From positions 1-64,000 of the forward strand of contig CAVYYX010000003.1 in NCBI GenBank assembly GCA_963772825.1: a stretch of DNA of 64,000 bases, given 5' to 3'. The position numbers were made by a program, and so were the translations under genes. The stretch is from Desertimonas sp963772825 (GTDB lineage: Bacteria > Actinomycetota > Acidimicrobiia > Acidimicrobiales > Ilumatobacteraceae). Shown one piece after another: positions 25,125-33,997 of this stretch; the first letter of the stretch is position 1; each line of letters opens with the position of its first letter. The notes beneath the pieces are model-generated. The model was not told the origin of the DNA. It ran no database searches and was given only the letters and a program-made list of their open reading frames with translations.

Positions 25125-25858
25125 TGGATCTCGAGGCGTTCCGTCGGGCGATCGATCACCGCCTGATCGTGTCGTGCCAGGCCGCCGACGGCCCGCTCCG
25201 CCACACCCCGACGATGGTGCGCATGGCGGCCGCGGCCGTGTCCGGTGGTGCCGTGGCAATCCGCTGTGGTGGTGTCGGTGGCGTTTCCGACATCCGGGCG
25301 ATCGTCGACGCCGTCGACGTGCCGGTGATCGGCTTGACCAAGACGGACGACCCTGACGTGTACATCACCCCGACGGTCGCCGACGCGATCGCCGTGGCCG
25401 AGGCTGGCGCGTCCGTCGTGGCCTGTGACGCCACCGGCCGGCGCCGACCGGACGGTTCTCAATTGAGCGACACGATCTCGGCGGTCCACGGATGTGGTCG
25501 ACTGGTGATGGCCGACGTGTCGACGCTCGACGAGGGACTTGCCGCCCTCGCCAGCGGAGCCGACATCGTCGGAACGACGCTGGCCGGCTACACCGATCGG
25601 AGTCCGGCGGCCGATGGCCCCGACCTCGGTGTCGTCGCCTCGTTGCGGGCTGCCGCGCCGGACGCCGTGCTCATCGCCGAGGGTCGCATCCGCACGCCGC
25701 AGCTCGCCGCCGAAGCCCTCGTCGCTGGTGCCACCGCTGTCGTGGTCGGCACGGCGATCACCGATGCGCGGTGGATCGCCGCTGCATTCGCCGCGGCGAT
25801 CGACGTCCGGCCGGGCGACGACGACCCACCCTGGCCCAGGCCCGTCACACCGAGATGA
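25124..25858 (+). CDS. nanE: N-acetylmannosamine-6-phosphate 2-epimerase (NanE-like)
   Basis: A 244-residue TIM-barrel epimerase converting ManNAc-6-P to GlcNAc-6-P. The opening LIVSCQAADGPLRHTPTMVR is diagnostic of NanE. IRCGGVGGVSDIRAIVDAV, VIGLTKTDD with the catalytic Lys, and LIAEGRIRTPQLAAEALVAG with the catalytic Glu follow. AVVVGTAITD is the phosphate loop. The conserved Asn of the usual RANGV motif is Cys-Gly here (RCGGV), a notable deviation. It completes the nanA-nanK-nanE set. No nagA or nagB is seen in the window, so later steps are encoded elsewhere. Confidence 0.85.
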   Translation: MDLEAFRRAIDHRLIVSCQAADGPLRHTPTMVRMAAAAVSGGAVAIRCGGVGGVSDIRAIVDAVDVPVIGLTKTDDPDVYITPTVADAIAVAEAGASVVACDATGRRRPDGSQLSDTISAVHGCGRLVMADVSTLDEGLAALASGADIVGTTLAGYTDRSPAADGPDLGVVASLRAAAPDAVLIAEGRIRTPQLAAEALVAGATAVVVGTAITDARWIAAAFAAAIDVRPGDDDPPWPRPVTPR

Positions 25859-25916
25859 CCTACTGTGCGACCGAGAGCGATGCGTCCAGATCCAGCACTC
25901 GATCGGTGATCGGCTG

Positions 25917-27646
25917 ATGTCGACCGAAGGGACCCCGGTTCGGCTGCGGACCGCGCATTGGTACGCGGGGCGGAATCGCGACAGCTTCTTCCATCGCAGC
26001 TGGATGAAGCGCGGACTTCCCGACGATGCGTTCACCGGCCGGCCGATGATCGGGATCTGCAATTCGGCGTCCGAGCTCGCCCCGTGCAACCAGCACCTCG
26101 ACGAGCTGGCCGAGCACGTCAAGCGCGGGGTGTGGGAGTGGGGCGGGGTACCCCTCGAGTTCCCCGTCATGTCGCTCGGCGAGACGCAGATCCAGCCGAC
26201 CGCGATGCTGCTTCGCAACCTGATGGCGATGGACGTCGAGGAGTCGATCCGCGGCAACCCGATCGACGGCGTGGTCCTGTTGGCGGGGTGCGACAAGACG
26301 ACGCCAGCGATGGTGATGGGCGCTGCCTCAGTGGACCTGCCGGCGATCATGGTCACCGGCGGCCCGATGCTCACGGGGCGGCACGAGGGCCGCGCGCTCG
26401 GTTCGGCCACCGACACGTGGCGGATGAGCGAGGCGGTGCGCGCCGGCACGCTCAGCGAGGACGCGTTCCTCGCCACCGAGTCGATCATGACCCGCAGCGC
26501 CGGGCACTGCAACCCGATGGGAACGGCCTCGACGATGGCGTCGATGGTCGAAGCGCTCGGCTTCACCTTGCCCGACAACGCCGCGATTCCCGCTCCCGAC
26601 GCCCGCCGCCGCCGACTCGCCCACCTCTCTGGCCGGCGGATCGTCGAAATGGTGCGCGACGACCTCAAGCCGTCGGCGGTACTGACCCGCGCCGCGTTCG
26701 AGAACGCCATCCGGGTGCTCGCCGCCATCGGCGGCTCGAGCAACGCCGTCATCCACCTCCTGGCGATCGCCGGCCGGGTCGGGGTCGACCTCGAACCTCG
26801 ACGACTTCGACCGGATCGGGTCGCACCTGCCGCTGCTCGCCAACGTGATGCCTGCCGGCGAGTTCCTGATGGAGGACTTCTTCGAAGCCGGGGGGATCCC
26901 GGCGGTGATGGCCGAGCTCGCCGAGCTGCTCGACGGTGATGCCCTGACCGTGACCGGCGCGCCGATCCGGGAGCATTGGGACGGACGCACGACCTGGAAC
27001 CGCAAGGTGATCAGGTCGCTGGCCGATCCGCTGATCCCCGAAGCGGGCCTCGCCGTGCTGCGCGGCAACCTCTGCCCGCAGGGGGCGGTCGTCAAGCCGT
27101 CCGCCGCCTCGCCCGGGCTCCTCACGCACACCGGTCCGGCCCTCGTCTTCGACTCGATCGAGGACTTCAAGGCGCGCCTCGACGATCCCGAGCTGGACGT
27201 CACCGCCGACACCGTGATGGTGCTGCGCGGGTGCGGACCGCGCGGGCTATCCCGGGATGCCCGAGGTCGGCAACATGCCGCTGCCTGCCAAGCTCCTCGC
27301 CCAAGGCGTCGTCGACATGGTGCGGATCAGCGACGCCCGGATGAGCGGCACGGCCTTCGGGACCACGGTGCTGCACGCCTCGCCGGAGTCGACGGTCGGC
27401 GGACCATTGGCGCTCGTGCGCACGGGCGACACGATCACGCTCGACGTCCCGGCCCGTCGACTGACGCTCGACGTCGACGACGCCGAACTCGACCGTCGTC
27501 GCGCCGAGTGGCGGGCGCCGCCGCCGGTGGCCGAGCGCGGCTGGTACCGGCTGTACATCGACCACGTCATGCAGGCCGACACCGGTTGCGACCTCGACTT
27601 CCTCGTCGGTGCGAGCGGTTCAGTGGTTCTGCGCGAAAGCCACTGA
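25917..27646 (+). CDS. IlvD/Edd family dehydratase, two frame disruptions
   Basis: An iron-sulfur dehydratase of about 574 residues acting on dihydroxy acids or sugar acids. The N-terminal part reads FTGRPMIGICNSASELAPCN (first cluster Cys), LLAGCDKTTPAMVMGA (second) and SAGHCNPMGTASTM (third), all conserved. At 26788-26801 the 7-mer acctcga is duplicated; removing one copy restores VGVDLDDFDRIGSHLP. A second shift, one extra G in the run at 27244-27246, separates VLRGCGPRG from YPGMPEVGNM. The end (VRISDARMSGTAFGT) has the substrate-binding Ser region. As written it is non-functional. It lies 58 bases after nanE and may handle a sugar acid. Confidence 0.8.
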
Positions 27647-27687
27647 GTCCGGACCAGGCCGCCGCGCGGTGCGTTCGAACCGATTCA

Positions 27688-27722
27688 TGCTCTGGAAGCT
27701 GTCGTGCTGCGGGCGTCGCGCC
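27688..27722 (+). repeat. 35-bp dispersed repeat, copy 2
   Basis: Matches 8893-8927 at 31 of 35 positions. It lies in the 239-base gene-free gap between the dehydratase and the convergent GntR/UTRA gene. No open frame or inverted repeat was recognised around it. Confidence 0.5.
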
Positions 27723-27885
27723 GTGAACTGCGTGACGAGCTCTTTGGTTCCTGTGACGCCGCCAGCGGCGCCAAGTCGACCAGGAGGACGGAACGGTCCG
27801 CCGCCGGCCGGCACGCACCTTCTCCTTCGAGAGCACTACCTGCCGGCGGTCGTCGCGCCGGAACGCGGTCTACCCGCTCGAGTCC

Positions 27886-28644
27886 TCAGTGGGCGACGTG
27901 CGATCGAGGTGAGGTCGCGGACGCTGAGCGCCAAGCCAACAGGTTGGCGCGAAAGCGGTATCGGTCGCCGCGATAGGTGGCGTTGCCCATGTCGATCGGC
28001 CGGCCGTCGTGCGCGTAGGTGGTCTGCGACAAGCTGAGCAGCGGCGTGCCGATCTCGACTTTGAGAAGGCGTGCCTGTTCGGTGTTGGCTGGTACCGCTT
28101 CGACGACGGTGGCGGCGCGGGTTGGCTCGACGCCGTGGTTGCGTAGCACGGAGTACAGCGATTCGTGGCGGAAGTCGACGTCCGGCAGGGCCGGCGCGAT
28201 CGCCAGTGGGATCCTGCTGTGGTCGATCGAGATGGCCGCGCCGTCGAGCCTTCGCAGCCGCCTGATCTCGAACAGGTCGCTGCCGGGGGCGACCATCAGC
28301 ACTTCTGCTTCATCCAACGCCGCGCTGCGGACCTCGGAGGACAAGACTTTGGCCGAGGGTGTCAAGCCGCGGGCCCGAGCCATTTCGCTGAAGCTCAGCA
28401 GCACGTTGGCAGGTTCGCTGATCGGGCCGCCGGCGACGAACCACCCGCGACCCGGTGCGGATTCGACGAGCCCGTCGTCGACCAGCAGTTTCAGTGCCTT
28501 GCGGAGCGTGAGGCGGCTGACGTTGAGTCGTTCGCAGAGGTCACGCTCGGACGGTAGGCGGTCACCAGGCGACGTGAGGCCAGCGGCGATGTCCTGGGCG
28601 ATGGAGTCGCGGACTTCAAGATGCAGAGGTGACCTGGCGCTCAC
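27886..28644 (-). CDS. GntR family transcriptional regulator, UTRA (HutC) type
   Basis: A regulator of about 252 residues. The winged helix is HLEVRDSIAQDIAAGLTSPG, RLPSERDLCERLNVSRLTLR and LLVDDGLVESAPGRGWFV. The UTRA ligand domain follows, with FEIRRLRRLDGAAISIDHSR, FRHESLYSVLRNHGVEPTRA and a final GNATYRGDRYRFRANL strand typical of sugar-phosphate-sensing HutC/NagR relatives. GTG 28644 (or the adjacent 28647) is the start; the longer frame to 28863 overlaps the dioxygenase gene and looks non-coding. UTRA regulators such as NagR/DasR sense aminosugar phosphates, so a link to the nan-like genes is plausible but not shown. Confidence 0.85.
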   Translation of the reverse strand: MSARSPLHLEVRDSIAQDIAAGLTSPGDRLPSERDLCERLNVSRLTLRKALKLLVDDGLVESAPGRGWFVAGGPISEPANVLLSFSEMARARGLTPSAKVLSSEVRSAALDEAEVLMVAPGSDLFEIRRLRRLDGAAISIDHSRIPLAIAPALPDVDFRHESLYSVLRNHGVEPTRAATVVEAVPANTEQARLLKVEIGTPLLSLSQTTYAHDGRPIDMGNATYRGDRYRFRANLLAWRSASATSPRSHVAH

Positions 28645-28673
28645 CACTGGCCGAATCGTACCCGCCCGTCTTC

Positions 28674-29453
28674 TCAGAACGCCGAGAGCAGCTCGCCGCG
28701 GGGGTCCGACCCGCGCACCATTCTCCCGACGGTGTGGACTTCGCCCGGGGCGAACGACCCGGTCAGCAGCCGGGCCTGTGGATCCTTGTACTCGAACACC
28801 ACCGCTCGGCGGCCGCGGTCGGACCGGTTCGGCGGTGACTGGTGCAGCGTCAGGCAATGCCAAAGGATCATCCCGCCGGCCTTCACCGGTACGGGCACCG
28901 CGGCGGCGTCGAACGCCGACGTGTCGCCCTGGACGATCTCGGTGAACCGGTCACCGTCGAAGTGGTTGAACAAGCCCAGCTGGTGACTGCCGGGCACGAC
29001 GTGAACGCATCCGTTGTCTGTGGTCGAGTCGTCGAGGTACACCTGGCAGGCGACGAGTCGCGCTCGATCGTGGACGAAGAACGCGAGGTCTTGGTGCCAC
29101 GGCGCAGGCGCGCCGGATCGCGCCGGCTTCATCATGAGCATCGAGTAGTAGAGCAGGATGTTGGGGCCGATCAACGCTTCGACGAGGTCGAGGATCCGCG
29201 GATCGGCGGCGAGGTTCATCCACGTGCCGTCGAGCTCGTGCGGCTCGGCGATCTGCTGGATAGCCCGGTCCTCGACGTCTCCGCCGAACAGCGTCAGCTT
29301 GACGCGGTCGGTGCTCTCGGCGAGCGCGCGAGTTCGATGCTCGAGGGCCTCCAGGTTCGCCCGCAGCCGATCGATCTCGTCGGCGGAGAACACGTTCGCA
29401 ACGGCGAGGTAGCCGTGTTCTCGAAAGTGCGTCACCTGTTCTTCGCGCGTCAT
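28674..29453 (-). CDS. Phytanoyl-CoA dioxygenase (PhyH) family protein
   Basis: A 259-residue Fe(II)/2-oxoglutarate dioxygenase. YLAVANVFSADEIDRLRANL starts the fold, APWHQDLAFF supplies the HxD iron ligands (about residues 142-144), QVYLDDSTTDNGCVHVVPGS the jelly-roll core, and LTLHQSPPNRSDRGRR the distal His and the Arg that binds 2-oxoglutarate. ATG 29453 lies 16 bases from the LacI-type palindrome at 29469-29492, so it belongs to that regulon. The substrate is unknown; relatives hydroxylate small molecules of many kinds. Confidence 0.88.
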   Translation of the reverse strand: MTREEQVTHFREHGYLAVANVFSADEIDRLRANLEALEHRTRALAESTDRVKLTLFGGDVEDRAIQQIAEPHELDGTWMNLAADPRILDLVEALIGPNILLYYSMLMMKPARSGAPAPWHQDLAFFVHDRARLVACQVYLDDSTTDNGCVHVVPGSHQLGLFNHFDGDRFTEIVQGDTSAFDAAAVPVPVKAGGMILWHCLTLHQSPPNRSDRGRRAVVFEYKDPQARLLTGSFAPGEVHTVGRMVRGSDPRGELLSAF

Positions 29454-29468
29454 CGAGCCTCGTCGAGC

Positions 29469-29492
29469 GGTTGCGGAACCGGTTCCGCAACC
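29469..29492. promoter_or_regulatory. LacI-type operator, perfect 24-bp palindrome
   Basis: The core TTGCGGAACCGGTTCCGCAA is extended by one G/C pair plus one more at each end, making a perfect palindrome with the central CG typical of LacI-family operators. It lies between the divergent phyH-like and lacI-like genes. A close copy is at 33998-34018. Autoregulation and control of the dioxygenase are inferred. Confidence 0.75.
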
Positions 29493-29562
29493 AAGGTACT
29501 GTCGGCTGATGCGACGGTCAAGCGCCGGGGGTGGCGGTCGGTACCATGCGCCCGAGGTACGA

Positions 29563-30615
29563 ATGGCCAACGCCAGCGACACGCAGCACCCGGCCGCCCG
29601 CCCTGATCGCCGGCGGCCGACGATCTCCGACGTCGCGGCACTGACCGGCCTCTCCAAGGCGACGGTGTCGCGGGCGCTCAACGACCGCGACCGGGTCTCG
29701 GCGGCCACCCGCGCTCGGGTGCTGGCCACGCTCGAGGAGATCGGCTACCTCCGCAGCCATGCGGCCGCCAGCCTCAGCACGGGACGCACCGGACTGCTCG
29801 GTCTCGTGATCGGCGCAAACCGCAACCCGACCGTGTTGTCGGCGATGCACGGTGCGCTGTCGGCGGCGGGCGACTACGACGTCGCCGTCTACGTCTCGGA
29901 GACCGACGAGCGTCACGACACGATCTACGGCCGGCTGCTCGCCAGCCGGGCCGTCGATGGGGTGGTGCATCTGTTCCCGGGAGTGGCCGACGAGCCGTTC
30001 ATCCGGTCGTTGCAGCGTCGCGGCGTACCGGTCGTGGTGGTGGAGCCGCAGGCTCCCTTTGCCGAGGTGAGCACGGTGTGGCCGGACTCGTTTCACGATG
30101 GGTACCTGAGCACCGCCCACCTGCTCGAGGGTGGCCACTCGCGCATCGCGATCTGCGGAGACGTCCCGGGCTGGGGTCGGGAGCGCCGCTACGTCGAGGG
30201 CTATCGCCGCGCGTTGGCTGACGCCTCCATTCTCGTCGATCCCGAACTCGTCGCCGAGGTCGGCTGGACCCACGAAGTCGGCTATCAGGCCACGGCGCGC
30301 TGGCTGGCCCTCGACGATCCGCCGACCGCAGCGTGCTACTGCTGCGACACCGCGGCATTCGGGGCGATGGCGTGTGCTCGCGACCGCGGGTTGCGGCTGC
30401 CCGAGGAGCTGGCGATCGTCGGCTACGACGACACGGAGGTGGCCAGGTGGGTGGCCCCGGCACTCACCACGCTGCGCGATCGCCGCACGATGCTCGTCGC
30501 TGAAGCCTTCACGATTCTCACCGCGGTGCTGGCCGGTGAGATCAGTGCGCCGGTGGAGCGGGAGGTCCGCAGCGAGTTGGCGATTCGCGAGTCGAGCGCG
30601 ACTCATCGCGGCTAG
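29563..30615 (+). CDS. LacI family transcriptional regulator
   Basis: A 350-residue repressor. PTISDVAALTGLSKATVSRA at about residues 19-38 is the LacI headpiece, with the hinge ATLEEIGYLRSHAAASL after it. The periplasmic-binding-like core has LLGLVIGANRNPTV, DGVVHLFPGVADEP, AICGDVPGWGRERRY and LAIVGYDDTEVARW. ATG 29563 is the nearest start to the headpiece. It is flanked by the operator at 29469 and probably also binds 33998, controlling the oxidoreductase and sugar ABC operons. Its stop uses the same CTAG tetramer that lies at the end of the convergent Gfo/Idh gene. Confidence 0.92.
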   Translation: MANASDTQHPAARPDRRRPTISDVAALTGLSKATVSRALNDRDRVSAATRARVLATLEEIGYLRSHAAASLSTGRTGLLGLVIGANRNPTVLSAMHGALSAAGDYDVAVYVSETDERHDTIYGRLLASRAVDGVVHLFPGVADEPFIRSLQRRGVPVVVVEPQAPFAEVSTVWPDSFHDGYLSTAHLLEGGHSRIAICGDVPGWGRERRYVEGYRRALADASILVDPELVAEVGWTHEVGYQATARWLALDDPPTAACYCCDTAAFGAMACARDRGLRLPEELAIVGYDDTEVARWVAPALTTLRDRRTMLVAEAFTILTAVLAGEISAPVEREVRSELAIRESSATHRG

Positions 30616-31776
30616 CCCGTCGCGGGCGGTCAGTCGCGGCAGTTCGAACGTCGTGCGCAACTCCTGGGTGGCGCCGGTGGCTGCCGCACGGAAGCCCGAT
30701 TCGATGATGTCGATGACGTGACGGGCGTGCTCGGCGGTGACCATCGACGGCACGCCGTCTCGCACCCACCGCACGAGTTGCATCACGTCCTCGAAGACGT
30801 GGGACTCGAGGAGGTCCCGGTGCCTGCCGGCGACGTGCGGCAGCACGCGCATCTGGTGGTCCCAGTCGGTGACCGGCGCTCCCAGCGTCAGCTCGCGCCC
30901 CGGGAAGTCGAACGGCTCGCCGTTGAGCAGCACCCCGTCAAGCACGCCGGTCGTGCCGTAGAACGTGCAGGCGCCGAATTGCGGGTTGGGCTGGCCGGCG
31001 GCGGTGCCGTACGCCATCGCGAACAACGAGTCGCCGAAGTCGATCAGCAGGATCGTGTTGTCGTCGGCCTCGGTAGACACCCGGCGGCCCTGGAAGAAGT
31101 GTTCGGGCACCCGGACCCCTGACATCGCCGTGACCCGCCGGGCCGGGCCGAGGATGCTCGTCAGCTGGTGCAGTGCGTACGACGTCATGTCGTACATCGG
31201 ACCGCCGCCGGGACGGCGGAAGTACCACGTTGGGTCGATAGCGCCTCGCGCCGTCACACGCTCCGTCTCGCTCTCGTGGTAGTCGCCGAACGCCGCGCCG
31301 CAGATCGCCCACGACACGGTGCCGATACCGCCGGAGCGGATGATCTCGCGGGCCCGCCGAATCTGCGGGCGCAGCACTTCACCGGGTGAGGCGACGATGC
31401 GAAGATCGCGTGCTGCGGCGAGGCTGATCAGATGGTCGGCTTCGTCGACCGTCGTGGTCATCGTCTTGTTCACGTGCACGTGCCGCCCAGCCTCGAGCGC
31501 CAGCCGGCAGTGCGTGTAGTGCAGACCGATCGGGCTGACGACGGTGACGGCATCGACCGTGTCGTCCGCCAGCATCGCCTCGATGTCGGGGTAGGTGTTG
31601 GGAACGCCGAACCGCGCGGCTGCGTCGCGAGCGCGGTCGATCACGGGATCGCACAGTGCGGTGACGCGCACGAGATGGGCGATGTCGTTCTCGACGAGGT
31701 GCGGCAGCACGGCGCGCAGGGCGAGCGCCCCAACACCGACGATGCCCACCCTGACGGCGGCGGATTCTTCAGCCAT
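30613..31776 (-). CDS. Gfo/Idh/MocA family oxidoreductase, 3' end displaced
   Basis: A sugar-type dehydrogenase of about 388 residues. VGIVGVGALALRAVLPHLV is the Rossmann motif, VTVVSPIGLHYTHCRLALEA and VHVNKTMTTTVDEA the second segment (Asn-Lys in place of the usual Glu-Lys-Pro), and MYDMTSYALHQLTSILGPA the substrate region. Homology ends around TTFELPRL, near 30630. The frame misses the TAG embedded in CTAG at 30612-30615 by one position and stays open antisense through lacI to 29518. A one-base indel near the 3' end is the likely cause. It is the last gene of a leftward operon of three related oxidoreductases. Confidence 0.82.
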
Positions 31777-31808
31777 GGTGGTGGCGCCCTCCTCGCGTCA
31801 TCAGCCCG

Positions 31809-32870
31809 CTAGAACGCGCTCTTGACGTCGACCATCCGCTCGGTTCGCGCCGACTCGGCGGCGGCGATACGGATGTCGATGACATGCAGGGCGTGGCCGA
31901 GGCTGACGATCGGAGGGCGACGGCCCTCGATGCAGTCGACGAGGTGCTCGACGCCGAGGAGGTGGTCGGGGCCGCCGGGTCGGACGTGGGCGACGGGTTC
32001 CTCGAACCATCCGGTGTCGTCGGTGAAGACCCGCACCGGGTGCGAGCCGTCGATCAGGCTGAGGGCGATCGTGCCAAGCTCACCGTTCAGCTCGAGGTCG
32101 GGTCCCGCCGGCTGGCGGATGCAGAAGCTCGACTGCACGGCCGACAATGCTCCACCGGCGAGGCGCATGATGAGCTGCCAGTTGTCGTCCGACTCGACGG
32201 CTACGCGCTCGCCGGCGAACGGGCCCTCGACAACGGTGAACTCGTCCCTCGTGCGCTCGCTCATCGCAGCGACCTCGACGGCCGGGCCGAGCAGGCCGGT
32301 GATCGCGTGAAGCGGGTAGACGCCCATGTCGGACAGCGGCCCGACCTCGGCACCGAAATACGGTGAACTGTCGGAGTCGTATCCCGTCCATGGAGGCGGG
32401 GGCGCGGTGCCGTGGGCACGCACCGAGTGCACCGTGCCGATCATCCCCGTGGCGAGGAGGTCCGACGCTCGACGGACCTGCGGGAACACCATCACGGACG
32501 GGGCGGCGACGACGGTCGATCCCGATGCCGCAGCGGCGTCGGCGATGCGTGCGCCCTCGTCACGATCCCGTGCGACGGGCTTCTCCGAGTACAGGTGCTT
32601 GCCGGCTTGCACTGCGGCGAGGTTGATCTCGCCGTGCGCCGGCGCAGGGGTGAGGTTGACGACGACATCGATGTCGGCGCCGAGCGCATCGCGCCAGTCA
32701 GTACTCCAGCGGCCGGCGCCGAACTCGGCGGCGACGCGCGCGGCGCGTTCCGGCGAGCGTCCGCACACCAGCTCGAGCCGCGCCCGTCGAGCGAGGCGAT
32801 GGAACTCGGGCAGGTAGTCGCGCCGGGCAACGTCGCCGGGGCCGACGATGGCGACGCGGAGCTCCCCCAT
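31809..32870 (-). CDS. Gfo/Idh/MocA family oxidoreductase
   Basis: A 353-residue NAD(P)-dependent sugar dehydrogenase. RVAIVGPGDVARRDYLPEF is the Rossmann motif, VVVNLTPAPAHGEINLAAV and HLYSEKPVARDRDEGARIA give the conserved EKP catalytic segment, and LSDMGVYPLHAITGLLGPA is the substrate-pocket helix. It lies 6 bases downstream of the next oxidoreductase gene and 32 bases upstream of the third, in one transcript. Three paralogous oxidoreductases together suggest a multistep oxidation/epimerisation of one sugar, as in inositol or levoglucosan-type pathways. Confidence 0.9.
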   Translation of the reverse strand: MGELRVAIVGPGDVARRDYLPEFHRLARRARLELVCGRSPERAARVAAEFGAGRWSTDWRDALGADIDVVVNLTPAPAHGEINLAAVQAGKHLYSEKPVARDRDEGARIADAAAASGSTVVAAPSVMVFPQVRRASDLLATGMIGTVHSVRAHGTAPPPPWTGYDSDSSPYFGAEVGPLSDMGVYPLHAITGLLGPAVEVAAMSERTRDEFTVVEGPFAGERVAVESDDNWQLIMRLAGGALSAVQSSFCIRQPAGPDLELNGELGTIALSLIDGSHPVRVFTDDTGWFEEPVAHVRPGGPDHLLGVEHLVDCIEGRRPPIVSLGHALHVIDIRIAAAESARTERMVDVKSAF

Positions 32871-32876
32871 GCCTGC

Positions 32877-33980
32877 TCACACCGACGTGCGGTCGTGGAC
32901 GCGGTGAGCCGGCGTGCGTTGCTCTCCGCCATCGAGCTCGGGCATCTCGAACGTGCTCTCGACGGCCAGATAGCGCCCGTCCTTCGCCGCATCGATCGCC
33001 GTGAGCATGATGTCGAGCACGTGGTAGGCGTGCTCCGGCGTCGTCAACGGAGTGGCGCCAGTGGCGACGCATTCGATGAGATGGCGGAGTCCATCGGTCC
33101 ACGACCACTTGCGCGACGACGTGTCGAACAGCTGCCACGCGCCGACCTGGTTCTCCCACAGCTCGTACCCCTCGGGCGCCCAGTCGTCGCCGAGCATCTG
33201 CAACGTGCCGTCGGAGCCATAGATCTCCAGCGCCGGGGAGCGATATCGCTGCATCGAGAAGCCGGTGGTCACGATGCCGAACACGTCGTCGCCGAAGTCG
33301 AGAAGGATCTGGTAGTTGTCGAATGTGGTGACGTCGATCGGCTCACCGTCGACGACCCGGCGCGGTGTCACGATGCCAGCCATCGCCTGCACCCCGCGCA
33401 CCGGACCGAGCAGGCCGGTGAGGCTGGTCAGGTTGTAGACCCCGAGGTCGAACAGCGGGCCGCCGGACTCCCGGAAGTACCACTCGCTCCAGTCGGGACC
33501 CGACCACCCATATCGGGCACGAGCGAGAGCCGGCCTGCCGATCGCTCCGGCGCGGAGTTTGGCGGCCATCGCCTGGTAGGTCGGGCTGAGGATCACCGCC
33601 GGTGCACAGCCGAGGTATCGATCGCTCGTGCGTGCGGTCTCGAGCAGCTCGGCGGCTTGGGACCGGGTCACCGCCATCGGCTTTTCGACGAACACGTGCT
33701 TGCCGGCCCGGAGTGCTTCGAGGGCGAACGGCCCGTGTTCGGCCATCGACGTCAGGACCACGACGAGCTCGATGTCGTCGCGGTGGATCAACTCGTCGTG
33801 GGCAGCCACGGTCGGGGAGCCGCCGTAGATGCCGGCGGCTCGCCGGGCAACCTCGGCGTTCACGTCGCACACCGCAACCAGCTCGGCCACGCCGTCGGCC
33901 AGGAGACCCTTGAGCAGCGTGGTGTAGGCGCCGGTCATCACGTTTCCACAGCCGATGATGCCGAGAGATACAGGGCGCAA
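32877..33980 (-). CDS. Gfo/Idh/MocA family oxidoreductase, TTG start
   Basis: A 367-residue member and the first gene of the operon. SLGIIGCGNVMTGAYTTLL is the Rossmann motif, HVFVEKPMAVTRSQAAELL the EKP segment, and LFDLGVYNLTSLTGLLGPV the substrate helix. The TTG at 33980 is supported by a strong GGAGGGAGG ribosome site a few bases upstream, and no ATG or GTG lies near. The LacI-type palindrome at 33998 is only 17 bases before the start, so it overlaps the promoter or leader. Confidence 0.9.
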   Translation of the reverse strand: MRPVSLGIIGCGNVMTGAYTTLLKGLLADGVAELVAVCDVNAEVARRAAGIYGGSPTVAAHDELIHRDDIELVVVLTSMAEHGPFALEALRAGKHVFVEKPMAVTRSQAAELLETARTSDRYLGCAPAVILSPTYQAMAAKLRAGAIGRPALARARYGWSGPDWSEWYFRESGGPLFDLGVYNLTSLTGLLGPVRGVQAMAGIVTPRRVVDGEPIDVTTFDNYQILLDFGDDVFGIVTTGFSMQRYRSPALEIYGSDGTLQMLGDDWAPEGYELWENQVGAWQLFDTSSRKWSWTDGLRHLIECVATGATPLTTPEHAYHVLDIMLTAIDAAKDGRYLAVESTFEMPELDGGEQRTPAHRVHDRTSV

Positions 33981-33997
33981 CGAGCCTCCCTCCAGGA

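Noticed and set aside
25028..26752. 574-codon open frame on the minus strand
   Set aside because: Antisense to nanE and the dehydratase; composition typical of antisense frames.
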